From contig NW_004454207.1 in the NCBI RefSeq assembly GCF_000283155.1, positions 14,782,383 through 14,846,382 on the forward strand: a stretch of 64,000 nt of DNA. The letters run 5' to 3'. A program made the translations under genes and the position numbers. The stretch comes from Ceratotherium simum simum. Its lineage: Eukaryota; Chordata; Mammalia; Perissodactyla; Rhinocerotidae. Positions within the stretch are counted from its first letter, which is position 1, and every line of letters starts with the position of its first letter. Under the pieces are notes generated by a model. The model saw only the letters and a program-made list of their open reading frames with translations, had not been told where the DNA came from and did no database searches. Of this stretch, positions 34,366-45,745 are shown one piece after another.

Positions 34366-34984
34366 AGTTTTACTTTCTTCTTACTGCTTTAACAAATTAC
34401 CACAAATTTAGTAGCTTAACACAATACAAATGTATTATCTCACAGTTCTGTAGGTCGCAAGTCTGACATGAGTCCTACTGGGCTAAAATCAAGGTAATGG
34501 CAGGTCTGCATTCCTTCCTGGAGGCTCCAGGGGAGAATCTTTTTCCTTCTCTTTCTAGTTGCTGGCAGAATTCAATTCCTTGCATGTGTAGGACGGAAGT
34601 CTTGTTTCCTTGCTGGCTGGCAGCTGAGGGCTGTTCCGTTTCTAGAGGCTGCAGCTTTCCTTGGCTCATGGTCCTGTTCCCCCATTTTCAAAGCCAGCAA
34701 TGGCAGGTCAAGTCCCTGTCACGCTTCAAATCTCTCCTCCCTATTCTTCCGTCTCATATTCCTGACCCCCTGGGAAAGGTTCTCCCCTCTTAAGGCCTTA
34801 TGTTAGTTTGACACACGCAGATAACCAGGATAATCTCCTCATCTAGTCAAGATCCCTAACTTAATCACATCTGCAAAGTCCCTTTTGCCAGGTAAGGAAA
34901 TAGATTCACAAAGGGTCCTGTCTTTGTTTATCTTTAAAAATCATTTTGCCTAATCATTCACATTTACTCAACTACAAGAAATCG
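34366..34984 (-). mobile_element. MLT1 LTR (antisense) inserted in L1M
   Basis: The antisense MLT1 order is clear: 'taacaaattaccacaaattta', 'tgtattatctcacagttctg', 'ttccttcctggaggctcc', 'ccttggctcatggtcc', 'taacttaatcacatctgcaaag', 'ccaggtaaggaaatag'. It separates two collinear parts of an antisense L1M. Ends are approximate and no 5-bp TSD was confirmed. Both ~98-codon frames in it are noise. Confidence 0.8.
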
Positions 34985-35430
34985 ATTCAGCTTATCCAGT
35001 TCTGTGAACAATCTTGCTGTGATTTTGACTTGTACTATTTTAAATTTAATGATTACTTTGAGAAAACCTGGCATCTTTACGATATTTAATTCCTCCAGCA
35101 ATGAAAGGAGTGTAGGTTTTCACTTTTCAGGTCTTCCTTTAGGTTCTTCAGTAATCTTTCACTGCTTTCTCCACAAAGATCTTGCATTGTTATTAATTAT
35201 GATCTTTTATTATATATTTTTTGTAATTTTTAATAAGCTCTTTTTTTGCCATAACTTCTTAAAATGGTTCTTACCAGTCTATAGGAAAACTGTTAATTTT
35301 GTTAGTTCTTGCTTAAATAAAGTAAACTTAATCCACTGGTGATATATAAAAGCTTATCAATTGATTATTTTGTATTTTACTCAGGATACAAACACTCTCT
35401 GCAAATTATAAATACCCATACTTCTTTTTT
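34985..35430 (-). mobile_element. Ancient L1M, antisense, second part
   Basis: It continues the interrupted L1M: 'gattcagcttatccagttctg', 'aatcttgctgtgattttgac', 'catctttacgatatttaattc', 'caggtcttcctttagg'. These are complements of the ORF2 thumb/connection region. Confidence 0.7.
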
Positions 35431-36764
35431 ATAATTACTTAAGCCTATTTGTTATCACGTCTTATTGAAATTATAATAACTACCAATTTGTTGGAAAATA
35501 ACAGATGAGGTATGCTTGCCGTATTTGTGACAAACAAAAATGCACCTTACATTTCACTACGATTCATGACTTTCACTGCAGTCATCTGGTTGATATCCCT
35601 CATCATGCTGTGGACAAAGGAGGGCATGGATGTTCGGTACCAAGAGGAAAAGACTGCACAGATCCTTTTGGCTTTATCCCAACAGTCATTCTTTCCTTCT
35701 TGTTGACAGAATCCTAGTTTTTTGCTCGTGTTTGTTTTTAAAGGAACAGGCAACTACAGTTTTAGGGAAGGTGGGACTGGCTTCAGATCCCGGGGATTCC
35801 CTCTAGAAAGTAAACTACTGTACTGTAGTCTCTTTTCTTTCATAACTTATGATTTAGATTTGAGTTTATGACCCAGTTCTGGCATATGGAACCAGCTGAG
35901 TGGCTTTAGGATAAAATTTGCTGGTCTTTTATTAGCACTGTGTTAACCAGGGTCCACTTACAAAAAGTGCAAGCCTCTCAAAGCTTTGTTGTTCTCCAAA
36001 GCCTTCAAATGTCAGCTTTTGTTTTTTATCCAAATTTGTACTTATCCTCAGTGGAAGATTTGGTCTGTTAGAAATTACTCAATTATGTCTGGAGGCCAAT
36101 GTTTGTGTATAAGAATTTAACACCTCTATTCACTAAAAATCAAAAGCAACTTTCATTTTAGTTCTATTATTTAAATGTAATTTATGTAATTTTATTTGTT
36201 TTAAAAGCAAACAAAAATAATTTATAAACAATGTGAAAAATTATGTCCCTGAAACAAAGTGTTGAAAAATATATTAACACCTGGAGAAAATGTGTTAAAA
36301 GTGATAAATTGCAATTCCTCAAAGAAAAAAATATATATGCCTAGTAAGGGAACACAATTCAAGTTTATTAGAAATCATAAGAATATAAAATTAAATGTAT
36401 TACCTTTTTACATGTGTGGATTACGAGATCATAAGAAAGAATAATATTATGGGTTGGTGTGGGTAGAGTCACAGAAGTATTCCTCTTTATTGTCACTGGC
36501 TCTAGAGCTACATAGAATGTATCTTAAAACTATTTTTTAATGCATCAAGAGCTTTAATTAAATTAACTCCCCATTGATAACACTGTTTCTCTTCTTAGAT
36601 TGTATCCTAGATAAATAATAGGCATTGCAGGCCATGTACAATACATATACACAAACACAAACTTAAATTTGCTTCAAAAGGAAAACAGTTCAATATGGAT
36701 AGATTTATATGACAGAATATTAATTAATTATAATATTTACAATATGTATAATATTTTTCATTTT
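35431..36764. other. Unassigned region with a less AT-rich core
   Basis: The core at about 35500-35960 is less AT-rich and carries overlapping frames (70 and 64 codons plus, 68 codons minus) without recognisable motifs. The 35860-35960 part ('tgacccagttctggcatatgg') vaguely resembles an old MER element. Repeat versus unique DNA is unresolved. Confidence 0.3.
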
Positions 36765-36950
36765 CTTCACTATGAGAACTTTGACCTTGAGCAAGTTATT
36801 TAACCTCTTTTCTCAATTTCCTCCTACGTAAATGAGACTATTAATAACATATCTCAGAGATTTGTTGTACAGATTACAAAAGCTTATACTCATGCTTGTC
36901 ACACAACAGGTACCTTAAAAGTATATCTGGAATTATTCTTATACATTGAA
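36765..36950 (+). repeat. MIR SINE (sense)
   Basis: Clear MIR core: 'gagaactttgaccttgagcaagttatttaacctctttt', 'caatttcctcctacgtaaatgag', 'cacaacaggtacc'. Confidence 0.85.
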
Positions 36951-37090
36951 TTAGCGCAAGTACTTGGAGGGGGCAGTTAATAATTCCTTAATCCTTGTAC
37001 TAGAAAACCGCTTTCATTCTTAGAACTTTTGATGCTTAAGTGAGTGTACACCAGCAAACATAAGTAATCTAAATAATCTACAGTATGGAC

Positions 37091-37247
37091 CAGTCCTTCT
37101 CAAACTTTAACAAGTATAGGAATCACCCGGGGATCTTGTTGAACTGCAGATTCTGATTCACTAGCTCTGGTTTGGAACCTCCCTTTCTAATAAACTCCCG
37201 GTCATGATGATTCAACTAGTCCGTGGAACACACTTTGAGCAGTGAGA
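37091..37247 (+). mobile_element. MER5A hAT-Charlie MITE
   Basis: It starts 'cagtccttctcaaac' and ends 'cacactttgagcagtgaga', inverse complements with small differences. The body 'gaatcacccggggatcttgttg', 'cagattctgattcactagc' is diagnostic. The flanking 8-mers gtatggac (37083-37090) and gcatagac (37248-37255) match at 6 of 8, a plausible decayed hAT TSD. Confidence 0.9.
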
Positions 37248-37255
37248 GCATAGAC

Positions 37256-37478
37256 CAGTGGTCAGCAAACAAAGCTCCCAGGCCAACTCCGTCTGCCATC
37301 TATTTTTGTTGACAAAGTTTTATTGGAACATATTCTGCACTCATTCAGTTCCGTATTGTCTGTGGATGCTTTCATGAGATACAAAGGCAGAGTTGAGTAG
37401 TTGTGACAGAGATCACATGGTCCACAAAACCTGAAATATTTACACTCTGGCCCTTAACAGAGAGTTTGCTGATCCCTG
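37256..37478 (-). mobile_element. Second hAT-Charlie-type MITE, adjoining MER5A
   Basis: The left end 'cagtggtcagcaaac' and right end 'gtttgctgatccctg' form terminal inverted repeats. The flanking 8-mers gcatagac (37248-37255) and gtatagac (37479-37486) match at 7 of 8, as expected for hAT. The body is the family with 'ttttattggaaca' and 'ggccctt..' read antisense. I recognise the family but will not assign its name. Confidence 0.85.
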
Positions 37479-37584
37479 GTATAGACAACATGCTGTGTCA
37501 GCATAATAGAATAATAAAATCATATTATACAACAATTTTAAAATACGAAAGCAAGAATTAATGAATCTTAAACATAAAACACTA

Positions 37585-37847
37585 GAGCCAGCCCTGATGG
37601 CCTAGCAGTTAAAGTTCAGTGTGCTCCCTTCGGCAGCCTGGGTTTGCTTCCCTGGCACGGAACTACATCACACTCTTCTGTCGATAGCCGTGCTGTGGCA
37701 GCGGCTCACACAGAAGAACCAGAAGAACTCACAACTATACACAACTATGTCCTGGGGCTTTGGGGGGCAAAAAGGAAGAAAAAAGGAGGATGATTGGCAA
37801 CAGATGTTAGCTTAGGGCAAATTTTCCCCTACAAAAAACAAAAAAAC
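37585..37847 (+). mobile_element. ERE SINE, older subtype
   Basis: A diverged ERE head ('gagccagccctgatggcctagcagttaaag'), middle ('gctgtggcagcggctcaca'), 'ctggggctttgggggg' and tail ('cagatgttagcttaggg') are present. TSD aaacacta lies at 37577-37584 and 37848-37855. It carries many substitutions in the B-box region. Confidence 0.9.
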
Positions 37848-37859
37848 AAACACTAACAG

Positions 37860-38485
37860 AAATTTGGAACTTTTCACTCTATCTCAAGATGATCAGTCCT
37901 CTAGCCTTATTAGTGTAATTGCATATACAAATAACCCATGGATTCAAGTAGAAGAAAATGCATTGTTTCTGCAGAGTCCACAAAGTCCATCTTAAGGAAG
38001 ACGGGGGCTGGAGGGAACCATAAAGTAACATGTTCATGAGACGTAACTTCTCAATAATAGATCTCTTTAAATACTGATTGGGTCTGTAGCTCAGATGTAG
38101 TCGATCAAATTAATGAAGGATTAATAGCTTTGAAAGTGTTTCCATGTGACAGAACAATATTCAGAAAGGCCCTGCTACCCCATCTCTATAAAAGGTGCTT
38201 GCACCTCTAGAGAATATTATCTGCCCACATGACTACATAAATTAAGTAACATTTTTGATTTTGGATCAGACTTCTACAAAAATGCATGCCTTTTCAGGAG
38301 AGATACTAGCTTGAAGACATAAACTTCAAGCTTATAATTAAAGTAGATTAAGGGAGGAAGGAATGAGTTACTATATGAATACGGGACTTCAACAATGATC
38401 TCTGCAAGTTTCCAAAGACCAGAATAGGTATTCTCTTCTTGTATGCATGCATTTTTTAAAATTTATACATATAGTATTAGATTAT
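37860..38485. other. Unassigned spacer
   Basis: No recognised element. Confidence 0.4.
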
Positions 38486-38705
38486 ATTTCTCATACTTCT
38501 TCTTACCGTTTTCCACTCAGCACTCACTATGTTTTAAGGTCCATACATCTTTCTTTGTGTGTATCTCATTTGTTGCTTCAAACTGCTGCATATCCAGGAT
38601 GTGCTATCATTATATTTCCTACCCATTACCTCAATTATGGATACCCAGATTGCTTTTAGTTCTCTGTCCCCACAGAAAATACTATAATAAAAATCCTCAT
38701 GTGGG
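38486..38705 (-). mobile_element. L1M fragment, antisense
   Basis: 'ttccactcagcactcactatg', 'aaggtccatacatctttc', 'aactgctgcatatccaggatg' and 'tatggatacccagattgc' follow the antisense L1 3' region used by many old L1s. Moderately secure. The 95- and 70-codon frames here are chance frames. Confidence 0.55.
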
Positions 38706-39122
38706 TACTCTCATGGTCCTTCGAATATAGTAGGTGTTCAGTAAACATCCATTGAATTCAACATGTTTGGAGAGTATTTAATTATTTTTAAAAATGACAT
38801 ATTGTTAAGTGATAAATGTGTTTACCCTAACAGCATGTAAAGTATAATCATACTTTCTTTACATGCACATATGGGTGTACATATATATGTGTCTATGTAT
38901 GCATATATGTAATAGAATGGATAAATATATTATTGATTTTTTTCTTCTTTTTGATTGCCTACATATCCTGATATTTCCACAGCGAATGTTCTATTTGTAA
39001 ATAAATAAAAGAAATAATCACGGCTTTAGAGAAAAATGGCAGGTTCTATGTGTATGATTCCTGGTAAATGTAAGAACAATACTTTAAGTATACTTATGCA
39101 CAGCCTAAAACTGGAATTAATC

Positions 39123-39265
39123 AATATATGTATGTATTCATTTTTTCATTACTATATCTATCTTTTATATATAAATATATGAACACATGTGTATGTATAT
39201 GTATATACATGTATATAAGCCTGTATATGTGTGTGTTAATGTGTGTGTGTGTGCATACATATACT
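39123..39265. repeat. Compound TA/TG/TATG low-complexity tract
   Basis: Imperfect atatgtatg, tatatatata, acatgtgtatgtatatg and (TG)n units are strung together. Confidence 0.75.
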
Positions 39266-39559
39266 TATTTTAAGGACTGACAATATCCTTTTTGTCACAG
39301 TTAAGGACAATTGAGCCAAATCTAGAAACCTGGGTTGAAAAAAAGTCGTTGTGAATTTTGAAGGAAATTGTTTCACAGGATGACTACTGATCAATCCAGT
39401 AGTTCCTTTGCATAATTTGCATGCTACCCACCCTCACTGAGAGATGTTCTTCTTCATATTTATGCCATTGTGACTTACATGATAGACATGATGTAGGGAT
39501 GCCATTCATTACTACACTCATTGTCTTGGGCACTAAATGGGCTCTTTCATATGAAAATT

Positions 39560-40460
39560 GATGTTGTTCATTCTGAAAAATTTTCTTGTTACATCTCATT
39601 TCCTCCATTTTCCTCCTCTCCATTGCTAAAACTCCTCTTATTTGGTTGTTGGATCTTATGAACTCACCCTCCAATCTTCATTTCTATTATCTGCTAATTT
39701 TCAACCCTTTTTCTTTTTGTTCCACTTTTGGGGAAATGTTCTCAACTTTATTTTTTAGTCCTACTAAAAATTATTAAAATTATTAAAAATTATTTCTAAT
39801 GTCAGTTAACCTACACTTAATTTCCAAAAGCTCTTTCTTATCCTAAGATTATTTCATTAAAATGCTTTATTCTTCTTTCATTTATAATATTACAATGAGA
39901 CTACTAATTATAAAAAATTTGAATTTATTTTATGCTCTCTGTATTGTTTCTGTTTTCACTAATTTTACTTGTTTTTTTTTTTTTTTTTGCTTTCTTTTGG
40001 TTTTTTAGGTGCTTGTCTTTCACTTTAGAGGCTTTTCTCAAATGTCTAATCATCTTTTGTTGAAAAGATAAGTGTGTGTGTATGAAGAGGCTCATTTAAT
40101 GATAGAATTCACTATGCAGTGATCGGGTGATGAGTTTTAAATTGGGGGATCCTCAAAGTTTCAGAAGTTGGAAGTCTTATCTCCAGGGTTATCGAGTATC
40201 TCTAGAACGTAATTCCTCAGACTCTTGCTTGGAGGTCCTAGTTTAAAATGTTTACAAAGCTGGACAGGAGGAAGGTGATGGAGATCTTGGCATTCATTGT
40301 ATAGATTGCCACTGATTGCCTCTATGTTCAGCCTCACATCTTTCCCTACCCAATTCTGCCAGACAAGAATGCCTCCTAACCCTGAATCAGGAGACTCTTC
40401 CCATCAGTTGCTCCAGAAAATAACCCTCAGAATGGTAGCCACATGCAGAGGGTTAGAGGG
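39560..40460 (+). repeat. Probable ancient interspersed repeat, unclassified
   Basis: The pattern 'tttttgttccacttttgggg', 'ttctcaactttattttttag', 'ccaaaagctctttcttatcc' and then a more complex 3' part (about 40080-40450) resembles an old pan-mammalian repeat I have seen but cannot name. A T17 run lies at 39972-39988. The 96-codon minus-strand frame 39384-39674 overlaps its start and has no domain. Confidence 0.35.
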
Positions 40461-40544
40461 AGAGGATTAATGCCAAGTTAATTCACTCAGGAGAAAATTT
40501 TTAATTATGTAACTTACTTCAAATGGAAGGAAATTACCATCTTA

Positions 40545-40794
40545 TTTTTAATTTTTTTTTAATTTTTTTGTGTGTATGTGAGGAAGATTAGCCCTGAGAT
40601 AACATCTGTCGCCAATCTTCCTCTTTTTTCTGAGGAAGATTGGTCCTGGGCTAACATCCATGCCCATCTTCTTCTACTTTATATGTGATACCGCCCCAGC
40701 AGTGCGTCTGTACACGCCGGGGATCCGAACCTGCAAACCCTGGGCCAGGGAGCGGAGCGTGCGCACTTAACTGCTACGCCACTGGGCCGGCCCT
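40545..40794 (-). mobile_element. ERE SINE, antisense
   Basis: Antisense ERE with tail units ('gaggaagattagccctgag', 'gaggaagattggtcctgggc') and the complement of the head ('cactgggccggccc'). TSD ggaaattaccatctta (40529-40544) and ggaaattaccatttta (40795-40810) match at 15 of 16. Confidence 0.95.
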
Positions 40795-40810
40795 GGAAAT
40801 TACCATTTTA

Positions 40811-42090
40811 AACCCTTAACTTTGTTGGACATTATATTTTAAATGTCTTTTGCACTTATTTTTAAAATTAATTTAAATGATTTTTAGTTTTCTTTGTTAT
40901 ATTATTACAATTATTTTCTGTATTATATTTTTTATTATACAAAGCATGCTTAGAAAATTATGGAGCAACTTATAGCATCATCTCTTTACTGTGTGATCCT
41001 TGAAAACTTCCTTTGGCATTTACAGAAAGGTGATATTATATTCTGTGTTTTCATTTACAATGACAATTAAATCATTAGATTTTATAGTCACTTTTTGTTT
41101 CAGATATAGATATATTCAGTTATAGCTGCCACGTTCTTTTGAAGGTCTTATAAAGTAACGGAAACCAGAAGGTTTCTAAAAGTCAAGTCTGATACTCTAT
41201 TGCCCCTAACCCTGTTCTGTTAGTCACCAGGGATTCAGTAATCTGGATCTTAAGTGAAGTTTTGAATAATAATAATATCCTAAAGTATCATACCAAACTA
41301 AATAACATTCATGAAAGGAGATAAAAAAATGATAAAGACAACGATCCTGTTACAAAGAACCCCATGAGTATTCAAATACTGTTTTGAAAGAGTTGATAAG
41401 GCAGTAAAATGAAGAAGACATTTCAGAAGCTGCAGTCGTCTTCATATTGGAGGTGAGCATGGAGTGCAACAGGATATAATCATCTCTGCTGGGGCAATGG
41501 TATGGAGAAATGGGTGGGAAATACAGGAGGCCCAAAAGTAGATGAAACATAATTCCTCATACTAATGTTGAGCAAAACATGAAAGAATTAGGACTGGGAT
41601 TTGTGCTGGCTGTTCCAGTGTGAAGCAATCCTTGAAGTTCATATCCTTCTTTTATTATCTTTCTTGTCTTTTATTGTTGGTTTCCCTTCTGAGCTGCCTC
41701 AGACCTCACTTCACCATCTAATAATCTCTTTATAATTTGTAACATTCAATCAAAATTCTGTAGACAATTCAATCTTCAAATGAGAAAAAATTAAGTATTT
41801 TGAAGTTTAATGTAACAACTAGAGTTTAAAAAAGAATTGCATTGGATTCAATAAAGGTTTAGCATAGAGTGGCCCAGAACTGTCCTGGTTTTAAAACTGA
41901 AAGTCCCAAGTCCCAGGGAACCCCTCAGTCCTGGGAAAAACCAAGATAGTTGGTCACTCTTGTTTGGAATAGAAGTTGACAAAAAAAAAAAAAAGAATGT
42001 TACAACAAAGTGTGTAGCAAAGCTGATAAATATTATATAGATAACAAGTATCATGGAAGTCATCAGGTTAGAATTAAATACCAATAGCTT
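40811..42090. other. Unassigned AT-rich spacer
   Basis: No confident element. A 66-codon minus-strand frame (41350-41550) and an A14 run at 41981-41994 have no further support. Confidence 0.4.
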
Positions 42091-42094
42091 ACTT

Positions 42095-42235
42095 TATCTT
42101 GTATTTTACTTTAATTCCCAAACAATCTTGGAAGAGAATCATTTTACTTATTTTGTAGATGAAGAAATTAAGTGACCAATATCACATAGGTAGCCATCAT
42201 CAGAGCTACTGGCATTCCTAATGTCATTCTCATTT
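42095..42235 (-). repeat. MIR SINE (antisense)
   Basis: Antisense MIR core 'tttactta..ttttgtagatgaagaaattaag', 'ccaatatcacataggtagcc', 'agagctactgg'. Confidence 0.75.
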
Positions 42236-42249
42236 CTTCACTGGTCTAT

Positions 42250-42426
42250 CTGTGGTTCCCAAACTTTGCTGCAAGTTTGAATCACCTTTGGATCATACAA
42301 AATTTCTTATTCTTGACTCCTATACCAAAACATTCCAATCTAATCAATCTTGGGTAAGACCAGGGCATCAGAATTTTTAAAAGCTTTCCAGATGATTCTA
42401 ATATGAGCAAATTTGGGGAACCACTG
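42250..42426 (+). mobile_element. MER3/MER58-like hAT MITE, first of two
   Basis: Ends 'ctgtggttcccaaac' and 'tttggggaaccactg' are inverted complements. The body 'gaatcacctttggatc', 'gcatcagaatttttaaaagc' is typical of short hAT-Charlie MITEs. No 8-bp TSD confirmed. Confidence 0.75.
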
Positions 42427-42432
42427 CTCTAA

Positions 42433-42609
42433 TATAATAGTGCACGACTAGCTGCACATTAGAATCACCTGGAAAAATTTAAAACCTAACAAAACCTTGA
42501 CTCTGTCCCTGACTAATTCTATCAGTTCTTGGGGTTGGTGTCTAGGTATCCATATTTTTAAAAAGTTCCCTTGATGATTACAATGTGTACCAAGGGTTGA
42601 AAACCACTG
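42433..42609 (+). mobile_element. MER3-like hAT MITE, second of two
   Basis: 'ctgcacattagaatcacctgg', 'ggttggtgtctaggtatcc' and the right end 'gggttgaaaaccactg' mark a MER3-type element lying immediately beside the first. Its left terminal repeat is eroded. Confidence 0.75.
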
Positions 42610-42614
42610 CACTA

Positions 42615-43410
42615 TAGGTTTGTGGATGACTTATTTCTCTCAAAACAAGAAGCAACCCTTTCTTTGTCCTGTCCATATACCTTGCCCACAACATCCCCAA
42701 TTCCACAAAGTGAGCACTTTTGTGCCTGATTCCACAGGAGGGCTCAGAGTCTCAGAAATTTATCATTCAATTCCCTTTTCACATGGACTCAATAATGGTT
42801 TTTAATTCTTAATTATTTCTGCTTTTGAGTATTCCACCTGGTCAAAAACGTCAAAAGTTTCTACCATCAAGATCTGAATTGATAAATGTCACTTGGTTCA
42901 AGCAGTTAGAGCTTCCAGATTCAAGTCAGTGATTTTATAAAGATATATATTTAGATTAAACTCTTAACAGCAAACGGAGTTTACTTCCCAGAAGCTTTGA
43001 TTTCTTATCTTGGAATAGGTTGGAAGTAGCACCAAATGTTAAAAAAAAAAAAATCTACATAGACTTTGATAATTGTGTGTGGATAAGAGTTATGAATTAT
43101 CAACTTTTAGACCCTTATTCAGCGGTGAGGGGAAACATAATTGGCAGAAAATAACTGTCTCAATCGCAGGGCTTATTACTTTGAACACTTTATGCTCTTG
43201 CGTGTTTGTGTGTGTGTTCCTACCACCAAACTCCTAAGTAGGACTTCACTGTAACTTAGTTTTTGAAAGTCTCAATTGACTTCAAAATGAAGGAAGAAGA
43301 ATTTAATTCAATTTACTTAACATCATTCCCCTGTTCCCACTTCTGAGTTTGGATAGCTATATTATTTTTAGTTCTATAATTGGTTGTTATTATAATTTTG
43401 TTTCTTTTCT
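42615..43410. other. Unassigned spacer
   Basis: No element recognised; short A13 and TG runs only. Confidence 0.4.
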
Positions 43411-43414
43411 TGAA

Positions 43415-43705
43415 TATCCTTCCAGACATGTTTTTACATATATAGACAAATAACCCTAATATTAATTTTTACAAAAAATTATAATGATAACTCACTGTTC
43501 TGCACTTTCCTTTTGTCCATGTAACAATATATTGTGGCGATCATTCCATATGCATAGATAAAGAGCCTTCTCTACCTTTTATGGTATTCTCTTGTATGGA
43601 CAGGAATACCATTGTTTATTAGCCAGACCCTTACTGATGCACATTTAGACTTTTTCCAATTTTTACTATTATAAAAAAATGTAGCAATGATTAAATAAAT
43701 ATTTA
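43415..43705 (-). mobile_element. L1ME-type fragment, antisense
   Basis: 'ttctgcactttccttttgtcc', 'aacaatatattgtggcgatcattcca', 'tggtattctcttgtatgg', 'aatttttactattataaa' follow an antisense old L1 3' region. Confidence 0.65.
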
Positions 43706-45615
43706 GTCCTGACTCCTCATTTTCTTGAACCCAAACCAGATATGAAACACTCCTATCACAAGCGCATCCTCAGTCACTGCTCTTGCTGAAGTTTCATACC
43801 TCAGAGTAGACTTCTCACAGTCTTGGTTCTTGCTGAGATCCAGAGCTAAGATGCTTCTCACTGTTGTCTATGCCTGAACTCCACTGCCTTTGACATGCCT
43901 TCCATTTATTTTATGGATTAGGGTGTAGTTGTCTCATAGACCCAATAAAAATAAAAATGGAGTTTGCATTTTCATTTCTAGTTTCCCTTACTGCTATTAG
44001 ATAATTTAAAAGGACAAGAAGAAGGAATCCTAGTTTTATACCACTACCTTCAAACTAAAATTTCAAATCACTATAATCTTCAATAAGATACTAAAATCTC
44101 ATTTGCTTGTTACATAAATTTTAGGCGATAACTGTTGATGCTCCATTACATAAGTGGAAGTAATAACTGTCCCTGTAGAATCTCCATCTCTCCCATCCCC
44201 ACCTCCATCTTTAATAAAAAAATACTTAATTGGTTACAGGACAATATAAATATGACAATTGATATATACCCTGATATTTGAAAAATAATTGAATGAGTGA
44301 GAACATATTTAAGATGTAGGTGGAGAATGGGAGAGTAGACCTGTTTCTTTTTTCTCTGAGCATGGAGTGAGTTAAGGAAGGAAGGAAGGAGGAAAGAAGT
44401 GAGGGTAGAAAGAAGAATCTTACACATAGATTGTAGGTAATAGATAATCTTCATTCCGTGTCCCTGGTTGCTGACACACGTCCTCAGTGACTCCCAAGGG
44501 AGCTGTGGGAATTGAGATAGCAAGTGTCTCTTGTAGACAACAGTCTGAGCAGAGGCTGCAGCTCCAACCTGTCATGGCCTCTGCCAGAGTTCTGCCACCT
44601 CAAATCTGTCCTCTTTGGCTACTAGCTGCTCAGTTTCCTACATCCTTGGGAAGTGGTGACAAGTTTACATTGGTTGCAGGGGTCCAAAACGACCTTGCAA
44701 GTCTCATATGTCTAGTTCCAGCTGCCATATTTCTCATCAATTTTCAGTTATAGCTTTCCAATTTCAGGTTTTAAAGATATATAAAGAGTCCTTTGTGATA
44801 CTAATTGTTTATTTTAACAGTTGAGCACTTATCATGTACAAGGAACTGAGTTAGATGGTCAAAAGGAAAAAATAAAATAAGGGCAAGCATATGTCTTGCC
44901 TTCGAAAAGGCTATAGTTTCATATTATTTAATAGGCCTAATTGTGTCTAATTAAAGGTTAAAATAAATACTATGATTAAATTCCACTGTAAGTGCCTAAT
45001 TAGGCAAATTGGTACACAAAGATACTTGCTACTTGCTCCCTCCCCAAATAATCTTTATATCATTGAGCCCGTGGTTATTATTATAGTAAGAACACACAAA
45101 AAAGTCAATAAATCACTACTTTATGTCTATATTCTGAGCTGAGTTTTAGTATAATATTCCTTACGACTTATCCACTACAAATGTCAACTCTATCATTTAA
45201 ATTTAGAGAGGAGTACCTATCATTCAGTATGCAATTTGAAAATGCATGCTAATCTTTTACATTCATCTTATAGAACAGGGCACATATCTAGCACACTAAA
45301 TCTCATTGGGTTTAAATTTTTTTAATGTTTTTTAGAGGTAATACAGTTATAATCTCACCATCATTGAACTGCAATGTTTGAGAAAATGTGATGATTTTTA
45401 CTGATGAGGTTTGCAAACATAACATACTAGCTCTTTCAGAATGGCAAAAGAATGTGACATAGCGCAGTTTTATCTACGTTATACTTTTATTCAATCATTC
45501 ATCATTTGATTCATTCATACTTTTATAAACCTATAGCCAAGAATATTAACTGTCATTTTTCAGTACTTCCTGAACTCTAGACATTCTACAGGAGACTTGT
45601 ATTCAGTATATCATT
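43706..45615. other. Unassigned spacer
   Basis: The 44460-44760 part is less AT-rich with an 88-codon plus frame and a 125-codon minus frame, neither with recognisable motifs. Nothing else is supported. Confidence 0.35.
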
Positions 45616-45619
45616 TTGA

Positions 45620-45745
45620 GCTTTTAATAATGATGTGATGCTAGTTTTACTATCATTCTTACCTTACAAATGAGGAAGATAAGACTCAGATTAAGTAATG
45701 TATCCTTGGTGTCGCAGCTATTAAGATTCCATACTAGGTCCTTTT
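45620..45745 (-). repeat. MIR SINE (antisense)
   Basis: 'tactatcattcttaccttacaaatgaggaagataagactcag', 'aagtaatgtatccttgg' follow the antisense MIR core. Confidence 0.65.

Noticed and set aside
34497..34793. A 98-codon frame with low AT content
   Set aside because: It lies within an antisense MLT1 LTR and has no domain or splice context.
44146..44753. Overlapping 125-codon (minus) and 88-codon (plus) frames
   Set aside because: No domain, no start or splice context, and opposite-strand overlap; chance frames in slightly GC-richer DNA.
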